Origin: Nocardia terpenica | GTDB lineage: Bacteria > Actinomycetota > Actinomycetes > Mycobacteriales > Mycobacteriaceae | Length of the DNA: 64,000 nucleotides | NCBI RefSeq assembly: GCF_013186535.1 | Contig: NZ_JABMCZ010000001.1 | Span: 62,001 to 126,000, forward strand | Direction: 5' to 3' | Shown: positions 58,801 to 64,000 of the stretch, one piece after another | How the letters are laid out: each line of letters opens with the position of its first letter | Numbering within the stretch: position 1 is the stretch's first letter | Translations under genes and position numbers: made by a program | Notes under the pieces: generated by a model | The model's input: only the letters and a program-made list of their open reading frames with translations | Database searches by the model: none | What the model was told of the DNA's origin: nothing

Positions 58801-59107
58801 TCACGCCGCCGCCGCCCCCGAAGATCCGCACGTGCCCGGCTCCCGCCTCGCGCAGCGCCGCCGCCAGATATTCGAAGTACTCGACGTGCCCGCCCTGATA
58901 CGAGCTCACCGCCACGCCCTGCACGTCCTCGGTGAGCACCGCGTCGACGACCTCGTGCACGGCCCGGTTGTGACCGAGATGGATCACCTCCGCGCCCTGC
59001 GACTGCAGAATCCGCCGCATGATATTGATCGCCGCGTCGTGCCCGTCGAACAGCGCGGCCGAGGTCACGAAACGCACCGGATGAACCGGAACATGCAGGT
59101 CGGGCAT
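55898..59107 (-). CDS. icmF: Fused isobutyryl-CoA mutase / G-protein chaperone IcmF
   Basis: A 1069-residue three-part enzyme: B12-binding domain (residues 8-135, LFDGHDAAINIMRR with His23 as the cobalt ligand), G-protein chaperone domain (Walker A TGTGGSGKSS, about 197-206; INKFERRG in the base-specificity loop), and the acyl-CoA mutase barrel (about 500-1069). It isomerises isobutyryl-CoA and n-butyryl-CoA; the built-in GTPase loads and repairs the cofactor. ATG 59107 has GGAGG 5 nt upstream. The base loop reads NKFE rather than the classical NKxD, which I note without knowing whether it is usual in this branch. Confidence 0.95.
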   Translation of the reverse strand: MPDLHVPVHPVRFVTSAALFDGHDAAINIMRRILQSQGAEVIHLGHNRAVHEVVDAVLTEDVQGVAVSSYQGGHVEYFEYLAAALREAGAGHVRIFGGGGGVIVAEEIARLAESGVRIFSPEDGQRLGLPGMINELIRDCDVDLSTAPAPVEAVLAGERKALARTITCLQQDTLPQADRDALAAAAAGRVAPVLGITGTGGSGKSSLTDELVRRLRSDQQDKLRVAILAADPTRRRGGGALLGDRIRMNSLDGDHIYFRSLATRGARELPTNIDAMILACKAAGYDLVILETPGIGQGDAAIVDHVDVSLYVMTPEFGAASQLEKIDMLDYADVVAINKFERRGAADALRDVSRQLVRNREAFGAAPEDMPVFGTSAATFNDDGVTALYQHLTARLGERGLVLEPGVLPRVETRASTRFAQVIPPARVRYLAEIAETVRAYHAETAREIVAAQRVQRFEQVLDELPGNGEVADLLARARKELSPQSAALLADWPAVAESYRGEEQVVRVRDRELRTALRRVSLSGSSISRVALPRYTDHGELLRFLRAENLPGRFPFTAGVFAFKRDNEDPARMFAGEGDPFRTNRRFKVLSEHADAKRLSTAFDSVTLYGHDPAERPDIYGKVGTSGVSIATLDDMTALYDGFDLTAPTTSVSMTINGPAPTILAFFLNTAIDQALHRFSAAEGREPSPAEAAEIRATTLATVRGTVQADILKEDQGQNTCIFSTEFSLRMMSDIQEWFVRNGVRNFYSVSISGYHIAEAGANPISQLAFTLANGFTYVEAYLARGMRIDDFAPNLSFFFSNGMDPEYSVIGRVARRIWAITLRDKYGAGERAQKLKYHIQTSGRSLHAQEMSFNDIRTTLQALIAIYDNCNSLHTNAYDEAVTTPTEESVRRALAIQLIINKEWGLAMNENPLQGSFIIDELTDLVEEAVLAEFDRISERGGVLGAMETGYQRGRIQDESMLYEGRKHDGSLPIVGVNTFRNPHGEPHHVLELARATENEKQSQLDRTRAFRHRHRDEAHAALARLEAAARSDDNVFEVLMDAARVCTLQQITDTFFAVGGQYRRNV

Positions 59108-59309
59108 GACAGCCTCCACAACCGAGCAGCTCTTGGCGTCCCGATAGTAGGACGTCAAAGCAACTGTACTGTGATGTCGGCCACCGTGCCATGGCCCCCG
59201 GGGTTCGACTCAGGGTGACCGCAACTCGCGACATCGGGGCGGACTCGAGTTGCGATCGATTCGCTGCCGCAAACACCCAAGTCAGCGGCGTGAATCCGGA
59301 GGACGAACC

Positions 59310-60356
59310 ATGGGCCCGACTTTTTTCCGGCACAGTGGCGTGGCCGCCGCGCTCGGTGTCGCGCTGCTGGCGGCGCCGGTCGCGCAGGCGGAGCCGACGC
59401 CGCTGAACGGCCTGTTCGCGCTGGCGCCCGGCGTGTGCGCCAACGGCGCGGTGACCGGCAGCTTCTTCCGCATGATCCTGCCGACCGGCGATGCCGGTGG
59501 ACCGTACCTGCAGAACAGCGATTCGCACTGCAGCGACCAGACGGTGACGCCGCTGTCGGCGGGTACCGACGGCGGGTTGGTGAGCGGCAGCTATCAGCCG
59601 CAGCCGGACGCCGCCTTCGATGCCGCGGGCAATGCCCGCTCGGGCCGGGTCACCACGCCGGTCCGCTTCTACGGCGTCGACTTCGCCACCGCCACCAATC
59701 CGACCGATCCGCAGACCGGCTCGGGGACCGGGCGACCGGAGATCTCCAATTCCGGCGGGCAGTTGTCCGGCGACCTGAGCAGCCTCGGTGTCACCTGGAA
59801 CAACCAGGTGTTCAACCAGGGCTCGCCGAAGCCCGGCGGCGGACTGCCGGGCAAGACCAGCCCGGTGCACGGAAGTATCGACGGCGCGGGCAATTTCGTC
59901 ATCGAGTGGACGAGCCAAATTGTCGGGGGCCCGTTCAACAACTTCACCGGGCTGTGGCATCTGGCGGGTCGGTACCGCGGTGGGCCGGTGGCTCCGGCGG
60001 CCGCGCCCATCGCCCCGGCCCCGCCCGCCCCGGCGGCCGCCGCACCCGCGCCGCCCGTACCTGCCGCCGCGCAACCCGGTGTTGCTCCGGCGGCTCCCGG
60101 CCAGCCCGGCGCTGCCTCGGCCGCCGCCACACAGTCCGGTGGCGCTCCTGCGGCCTCCACTCGGCCCGGTAGCGCTTCCGTGGCCTCCGCCCAGCAGATC
60201 GCCCACGGCGACCCCGTTTTGGCGACCCGAACCGTCGATCTGCCCGCGCGCCAGCATGTTCCGGTCTGGGTGATCCCCGCTCTGGTGCTGGTGGCGATCG
60301 TGGCGGCGGGCGTTTTCGTGAAGGCCGATGCCATCGCGGGCCGGAAGCGGTCCTGA
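59310..60356 (+). CDS. Exported protein with C-terminal membrane anchor, envelope operon gene 1
   Basis: A 348-residue protein. Cleavable signal peptide (VAAALGVALLAAPVAQA|EP), a folded domain of about 190 residues, an Ala/Pro-rich linker (about 230-300) and one C-terminal membrane helix (PVWVIPALVLVAIVAAGVFV) with a short basic tail. The folded domain is a paralogue of gene 3 of this operon: both contain NPTDPQT / NPVDPQT, a WNxQxFNQGxPKP segment and WTSxIVGGPFNxFTGxWHL. Paired cysteines (GVCAN, SHCSD) may form a disulfide in this copy. No known family. GGAGGACGAACC precedes the ATG. Confidence 0.75.
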   Translation: MGPTFFRHSGVAAALGVALLAAPVAQAEPTPLNGLFALAPGVCANGAVTGSFFRMILPTGDAGGPYLQNSDSHCSDQTVTPLSAGTDGGLVSGSYQPQPDAAFDAAGNARSGRVTTPVRFYGVDFATATNPTDPQTGSGTGRPEISNSGGQLSGDLSSLGVTWNNQVFNQGSPKPGGGLPGKTSPVHGSIDGAGNFVIEWTSQIVGGPFNNFTGLWHLAGRYRGGPVAPAAAPIAPAPPAPAAAAPAPPVPAAAQPGVAPAAPGQPGAASAAATQSGGAPAASTRPGSASVASAQQIAHGDPVLATRTVDLPARQHVPVWVIPALVLVAIVAAGVFVKADAIAGRKRS

Positions 60357-61369
60357 TGGCGACCGGCCAATTGTCCGGTCTCCCGGCGTATTCGGAGTTC
60401 GTCTCGACTATCGAGACCGCGCCGCCGCCGAAACCGCGGTGGCCCTTCGTGATCGTGACGGTGCTCGGCCTGGCGCTGATCGTGGCGCCGCTGATCACCG
60501 GCATGTTCCCGCGAGCGGCCAAGGGGCAGGCCATGATCGCGGCCTTCGGGCCGTACGTGACCGGTTCGAGCATCGATGCCTACCGTGGCGATCTGCGGGT
60601 GCTCGACGACGCGCGCACGAATCTGCTCACCCTGCGGGCGCAGGGCCTCGAGCCGGGCCGATACGAGCGCATCGACCGATTCGTGCACGACTATCCGGAC
60701 ATTCGCTCCGACATCTCCGGCATGGTCGACGCGATCGATGCGAATCGCGGCAACTACCGGCGCCTGGCCGATCTGCCGCCGCTCGGTGCGTTGCCCTGGT
60801 TGCTGGCGCTGCCGGGGCTCGTCCTCGTCGCCGCCGGGGTCTTCGGGTACCGGCGGGCGGCATCGGGCCGCGGCGCGGTGGCGTGGGCCTCGGTGGCGGG
60901 CCTGGCCGGGGCCGCGCTGATCGCGATTCCCCTTGCGGGCGGCCTGTTCTCGGCGGCGTCGGCCGGGCAGCCGCTGATCGACGGCTTCCGGCCCATCCTC
61001 ACCCACGACGAGGTCCGCAGGGTGCAGGGCTATTTCGTGACGCTGGTGGCCGCGGACGGCGAGCTGAACAGCCGGTACACCGCCGAGGTCCGCGCGGCCC
61101 ATCCGCAGGCCGACCTGACCGGCATCACCGCCCTCGAATCTCGCTGGCAGCCGATGACTTCCCGCTTCGCGGCCCTCATCGGGGCGATGAACGACGAGGT
61201 TCGCGACTTCGACGCGGTCGTCGCGCTGAACGACATCACCCGGCCGCTCGGCTTCGGAGCCTTCCGGGCACTGGGCTGGTTCTACCTCGTGCCCGGGGCG
61301 ATCGTGCTGGTTGTAGCGGCGGCCGGTGTGCGTCCTCGTTCGTCCGAGTCGGGAGGCGAAAGGCCATGA
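60356..61369 (+). CDS. Four-helix membrane protein, envelope operon gene 2
   Basis: A 337-residue integral membrane protein. Helices at about 29-52, 144-164, 176-200 and 304-327 separate two extracytoplasmic (or cytoplasmic) loops of about 90 and 100 residues. The loops are soluble, helical, and resemble each other loosely (GPYVTGSSIDAYRGDLRVLD; GYFVTLVAADGELNSRYTAE). No family recognised. The ATG overlaps gene 1's stop (TGATG) and its stop overlaps gene 3 (ATGA). Confidence 0.75.
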   Translation: MATGQLSGLPAYSEFVSTIETAPPPKPRWPFVIVTVLGLALIVAPLITGMFPRAAKGQAMIAAFGPYVTGSSIDAYRGDLRVLDDARTNLLTLRAQGLEPGRYERIDRFVHDYPDIRSDISGMVDAIDANRGNYRRLADLPPLGALPWLLALPGLVLVAAGVFGYRRAASGRGAVAWASVAGLAGAALIAIPLAGGLFSAASAGQPLIDGFRPILTHDEVRRVQGYFVTLVAADGELNSRYTAEVRAAHPQADLTGITALESRWQPMTSRFAALIGAMNDEVRDFDAVVALNDITRPLGFGAFRALGWFYLVPGAIVLVVAAAGVRPRSSESGGERP

Positions 61370-62202
61370 TCGGCAACAGAATACGGGTGCGCGCGCTCGC
61401 GACCGGCATGGTCGTGCTCGCGACGATGGCATCGGCGCTCGCCGGATGCTCTAGTTCCGGATCCGGCTCGCCGTCGGCCGTCGGCCCCGAGCCGCTGATC
61501 GGATTGCTCAGGTTCACACCGGGTTCCGTGCGGGGCGACACCGTGTCGGGCACCTGGTTCCGCATGGTGCAACCCGGTGGCACGCCCGATCGCGGGCCGT
61601 ACATGCCCAATGGCGACTCCCCGGCGCAGGCCGGGGCGACCACCCTGCTGGAGCCGGGCACCGCCGGTGGGCTGCGTACCGGCGGCTTCCAGAGCGAGCC
61701 GAATCCCGGCTTCGCCCAGGGGAATTCGCTCGCGGCCTCGATTACCAAGCCGACCAGGTTCTTCGCTGTGGAGTTCGGGATCTCCACGAATCCGGTGGAT
61801 CCGCAGACCCGGCGCACCGTGCCGCCGCCGACCGTGGTGAACAAGGGCGGCGCCCTGACCGCCGACCTGTCCTCGTGGGCGGCCTCGTGGAACGACCAGG
61901 AGTTCAACCAGGGCGCGCCCAAACCGCCGGAGCGGCAGGACGCCCGGGTGGCCGGGGTCGAGCAGGTGCAGAAGGTCTGGGACTGGGTGGCGCAGAAGTG
62001 GTTCGACCAACCGAAAGCCGATGCCGCCCAGGGCCCCTCGGCCACCGGGCACTACGACCCGAAGACCCGGAAGTTCACTTTGCAGTGGACCAGCCTGATC
62101 GTCGGCGGCCCGTTCAACGGCTTCACCGGCGTCTGGCACCTGGAGGGCGTATTCGAGCCCGCCGACGCCGCCCCGAAAACCCCTGCGGCTCCGGCCAAAT
62201 AG
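61366..62202 (+). CDS. Lipoprotein paralogue of gene 1, envelope operon gene 3
   Basis: A 278-residue lipoprotein (lipobox LAGC, Cys28) with the same core domain as gene 1: GTWFRMVQPGG...RGPYMPNGD, NPVDPQT, ADLSSWAASWNDQEFNQGAP and WTSLIVGGPFNGFTGVWHL. It has an insertion before the last strand (about 190-225) not present in gene 1. The same domain is thus offered once on a membrane stalk and once as a lipid-anchored form. GGGAGGCGAAAGG precedes the ATG. Confidence 0.78.
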   Translation: MIGNRIRVRALATGMVVLATMASALAGCSSSGSGSPSAVGPEPLIGLLRFTPGSVRGDTVSGTWFRMVQPGGTPDRGPYMPNGDSPAQAGATTLLEPGTAGGLRTGGFQSEPNPGFAQGNSLAASITKPTRFFAVEFGISTNPVDPQTRRTVPPPTVVNKGGALTADLSSWAASWNDQEFNQGAPKPPERQDARVAGVEQVQKVWDWVAQKWFDQPKADAAQGPSATGHYDPKTRKFTLQWTSLIVGGPFNGFTGVWHLEGVFEPADAAPKTPAAPAK

Positions 62203-62226
62203 CGAAAATCGAAGGAGAACCATCCG

Positions 62227-63243
62227 ATGTCCCCTCGCTCGATCAGGCCCGGATTGGCCGGTGCCATCCGCGTGGTGGCCGCGGTCACCGTCGTGGGCAG
62301 TGCGGTGGCGATCACCGCCCTCTCCGTACGGGAGCGCGACCAGGTCACCTCCGTGGTGGTAACCCAGGACCAGCCCACCGCCGCGGTGACACCAACCTCC
62401 GAAACCCCTTCGGAGACAGGAGCACCCGCCTCCACCGATGCTGCCCCGGCTGATGCTGGACCGGCCCCCGCTGCGGTCGGTTCTGCCTCGGCTGGTGCTG
62501 CACCGGCCTCCGCTGCGGTCGGTTCTGCCCCAGCTGGCGCTGCACCCGCCCCGGCTGCCGCCGGTACTGCCCCCGCTGCCGTACCGCTCGGCACCGGACC
62601 GGCGGCCTCGGTCCCTCTGAACACCGCACCGGGCGCGAATTCCGGTGCGGTGCCGGGCACGGCCCCCGGCGCAACCGATTCGGTTCCCCTCGCCACGGGC
62701 GCGACAGGGGACGCCCCGGCGGCCTCGGTTCCCTTGGCCGACAGCCCCTTTGCCACCGCCCCCGTGAACACCCAACCGGCCTGCCCGCTGGGCTGGCCCG
62801 CGCCGAAGCAGCAGGGCGGACTGGCCTCGCTCATCGGGCTGGCGCCGCTGGCGGGTCCCTTCTCCTCGGAGGCGTTCGCGCTCGGCTCGGTGTACCAGCC
62901 GATCCTGCGGCTGGCCGGTCCGGTGCTGGCCGAGATCGCCCCGGTGATCGCGCACTATCAGCCGCAGATCGACCCGGTGATCACCCGGGTACAAGGCGTG
63001 GAAGCCGTTGTGCTACAGGCGATCCTGCCCTACTACGGCCCCTACCGCAGCCAGCTCATCGCGGCCGAGGGTAAGGTCGCCCGGCAGCTCGCTCCCATCC
63101 TGGACCGCGCCTACAACTCCGAGATCGCCTCCTGCTTCGTGGCCTGGCAGGGCCAGCTCATCGATCAGGCCGAGGGCGGCCCGATCCGCGTCCCCTCGCT
63201 GGCTCACCCGGGCGCCGTCGTCGAACTCGGCCCGCGGCCCTGA
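62227..63243 (+). CDS. N-anchored Ala/Pro-rich protein, envelope operon gene 4
   Basis: A 338-residue protein: one N-terminal membrane helix (about 9-34), a long low-complexity Ala/Pro/Thr linker (40-175), and a C-terminal helical domain with two cysteines (ACPLGWPAPKQQGG and ASCFVAWQGQLIDQAEG) that could be disulfide-linked. The linker includes short repeats of the form AGAAPASAAVGSAPA. No family recognised. It is 24 bp after gene 3 with AAGGAGA upstream and ends the operon. Confidence 0.7.
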   Translation: MSPRSIRPGLAGAIRVVAAVTVVGSAVAITALSVRERDQVTSVVVTQDQPTAAVTPTSETPSETGAPASTDAAPADAGPAPAAVGSASAGAAPASAAVGSAPAGAAPAPAAAGTAPAAVPLGTGPAASVPLNTAPGANSGAVPGTAPGATDSVPLATGATGDAPAASVPLADSPFATAPVNTQPACPLGWPAPKQQGGLASLIGLAPLAGPFSSEAFALGSVYQPILRLAGPVLAEIAPVIAHYQPQIDPVITRVQGVEAVVLQAILPYYGPYRSQLIAAEGKVARQLAPILDRAYNSEIASCFVAWQGQLIDQAEGGPIRVPSLAHPGAVVELGPRP

Positions 63244-63255
63244 CCTGGCGTTACG

Positions 63256-63285
63256 TCCGGAAGTGAGGAATGCCACACTTCCGGA
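63256..63285 (+). terminator. Hairpin after the envelope operon
   Basis: TCCGGAAGTG / AGGAATGCCA / CACTTCCGGA, a perfect 10-bp stem, 12 bp after the last stop. It has no U-tract but is well placed to end the operon. Confidence 0.6.
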
Positions 63286-63300
63286 TGGCTCTGGATTTAC

Positions 63301-63312
63301 TTGGACATCCAA
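63301..63312 (+). promoter_or_regulatory. Short palindrome ahead of mmsA
   Basis: TTGGA-CA-TCCAA with a following TATAGG (63314-63319): a likely operator next to a -10 element for mmsA. Confidence 0.4.
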
Positions 63313-63381
63313 CTATAGGATGACCGTAAATCGAGCGTGGTCACCACGCCGCCGCAGTCGAGCATCGAGGTCAGCAGCGAC

Positions 63382-64000
63382 ATGGTTCGAGAACTCACAC
63401 ACTTCATCGGCGGGCAGCGCGTCGCGGGGGCTTCGGGCGTCTTCGGCGACGTCTACGATCCCAACTCCGGGCGGGTGCAGGCGCGGGTGCCGCTGGCCAG
63501 CGGCGCCGAGGTTGCCGAGGTCGTCGCGAATGCCGCTGCGGCGCAGCGGGAGTGGGCCGCGCTCAACCCGCAGAAGCGGGCCCGGGTGCTGATGCGGTTC
63601 CTGGCCCTGGTTCAGGACGAGATGGATTCGCTGGCGGCGCTGCTGTCGGCCGAGCACGGCAAGACGATTCCCGATGCCAAGGGCGATATCCAGCGCGGCC
63701 TCGAAGTGGTCGAATTCGCCACGGGCATACCGCATCTGCTCAAGGGCGAGTACACCGAGGCGGCCGGTACCGGCATCGACGTGTACTCCATGCGGCAGCC
63801 ACTGGGCGTGGTCGCGGCCATCACCCCGTTCAACTTCCCGGCCATGATCCCGCTGTGGCAGGCCGGTCCGGCGCTGGCGTGCGGAAACGCGGTGGTGCTC
63901 AAGCCGTCCGAGCGCGATCCCTCGGTGCCGCTGCGGCTGGCCGAGTTGTTCCTGGAGGCGGGTCTCCCCCCGGGTGTGTTCAACGTGGTCAACGGCGACA
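63382..64000 (+). CDS. mmsA: Methylmalonate-semialdehyde dehydrogenase, 3'-truncated by window edge
   Basis: The first 206 residues of an ALDH: LTHFIGGQRVAGASGVFGDV (MmsA-type start), AEHGKTIPDAKGDIQRGLEV and AAITPFNFPAMIPLWQAGPA, GNAVVLKPSERDPS. These are characteristic of CoA-acylating methylmalonate-semialdehyde dehydrogenase of valine catabolism. The catalytic Cys lies beyond the window. ATG 63382 was used; a GTG at 63337 in frame is possible. Together with bkdABC and icmF it fits branched-chain catabolism. Confidence 0.88.
   Translation, partial: MVRELTHFIGGQRVAGASGVFGDVYDPNSGRVQARVPLASGAEVAEVVANAAAAQREWAALNPQKRARVLMRFLALVQDEMDSLAALLSAEHGKTIPDAKGDIQRGLEVVEFATGIPHLLKGEYTEAAGTGIDVYSMRQPLGVVAAITPFNFPAMIPLWQAGPALACGNAVVLKPSERDPSVPLRLAELFLEAGLPPGVFNVVNGD

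Noticed and set aside
55898..59107. IcmF as possibly defective because the B12 motif reads DGHDAA and the base loop NKFE
   Set aside because: DGHDA(A/S)INIMRR is, as far as I recall, the normal form in IcmF; the rest of the protein is complete, so no defect is claimed.
55859..60257. Very long frames opposite icmF (55859-58588 plus) and in another minus frame over icmF (57486-60257)
   Set aside because: They overlap icmF, whose domains are unmistakable, and have no recognisable domain or ribosome site.
1..64000. tRNA, rRNA, riboswitch or insertion-sequence genes
   Set aside because: I looked for cloverleaf arms, conserved rRNA segments, cobalamin/other riboswitch cores and transposase motifs with terminal repeats and saw none I could support.

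Overview
This is a high-GC actinobacterial chromosome segment, most likely from Nocardia or a close mycolic-acid relative. The evidence is the base composition, frequent GTG/TTG starts, TANNNT-type leaderless starts, and a gene set matching (from memory of M. tuberculosis) the Rv3274c-Rv3293 neighbourhood: pcd, lrpA, lat, accD5, accE5, maf, sseA, accA3, birA, a PH-domain protein, a GtrA protein, purK, purE and fadE25. I see no rRNA, tRNA, CRISPR array, prophage or insertion sequence. The window starts inside a patatin-like gene and ends inside mmsA.

Layout. 1-5 kb: patatin-like lipase (partial), an SDR, then the lysine-catabolic pcd / lrpA-lat divergon. 5-13 kb: beta-propeller lipoprotein, then accD5-accE5-maf, a Cys-containing SufR-like regulator on the other strand, sseA and accA3. 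13-25 kb: Ser/Thr kinase, DUF1707 protein, birA, acyl-ACP desaturase, PH protein, two-component system, GtrA, purK-purE-TetR, fadE25. 25-33 kb: accessory enzymes, a GroES-family protein, a TetR/MFS drug-efflux type pair, a HIT/MDMPI/peptidase E operon. 32.5-35.4 kb: pntAA-pntAB-pntB transhydrogenase. 35-41 kb: Tat-exported lactonase, GerW-like small protein, MarR, an SDR interrupted by a stop codon, TetR, MFS, thioesterase. 41-46.6 kb: bkdABC and its divergent Lrp/AsnC regulator, BenE transporter. 46.7-55.8 kb: rhodanese, HNH lipoprotein, helZ and a SWIM protein, BtuF-like protein, vapB with a decayed vapC, amidohydrolase. 55.9-64 kb: icmF, a four-gene envelope operon of unknown function, and the start of mmsA.

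Metabolic thread. BkdABC, IcmF, MmsA, FadE25 and the AccA3/D5/E5 carboxylase with BirA together cover branched-chain amino-acid/keto-acid breakdown and the handling of isobutyryl-, propionyl- and methylmalonyl-CoA units. lat/pcd drain lysine to alpha-aminoadipate. PntAB supplies NADPH.

Most unusual content. (1) A dispersed hairpin family: seven copies with an invariant CAAAAGC loop, always in the sense orientation. Six sit at or next to the stop codon of their gene, and most are followed by tandem copies of only the right stem arm (22-25 bp period). The stems covary between copies. (2) A four-gene envelope operon at 59.3-63.2 kb with two paralogous exported proteins of no family I recognise. 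(3) About eighteen genes that appear to be leaderless. (4) A nonsense codon in an SDR and a multiply frameshifted vapC.
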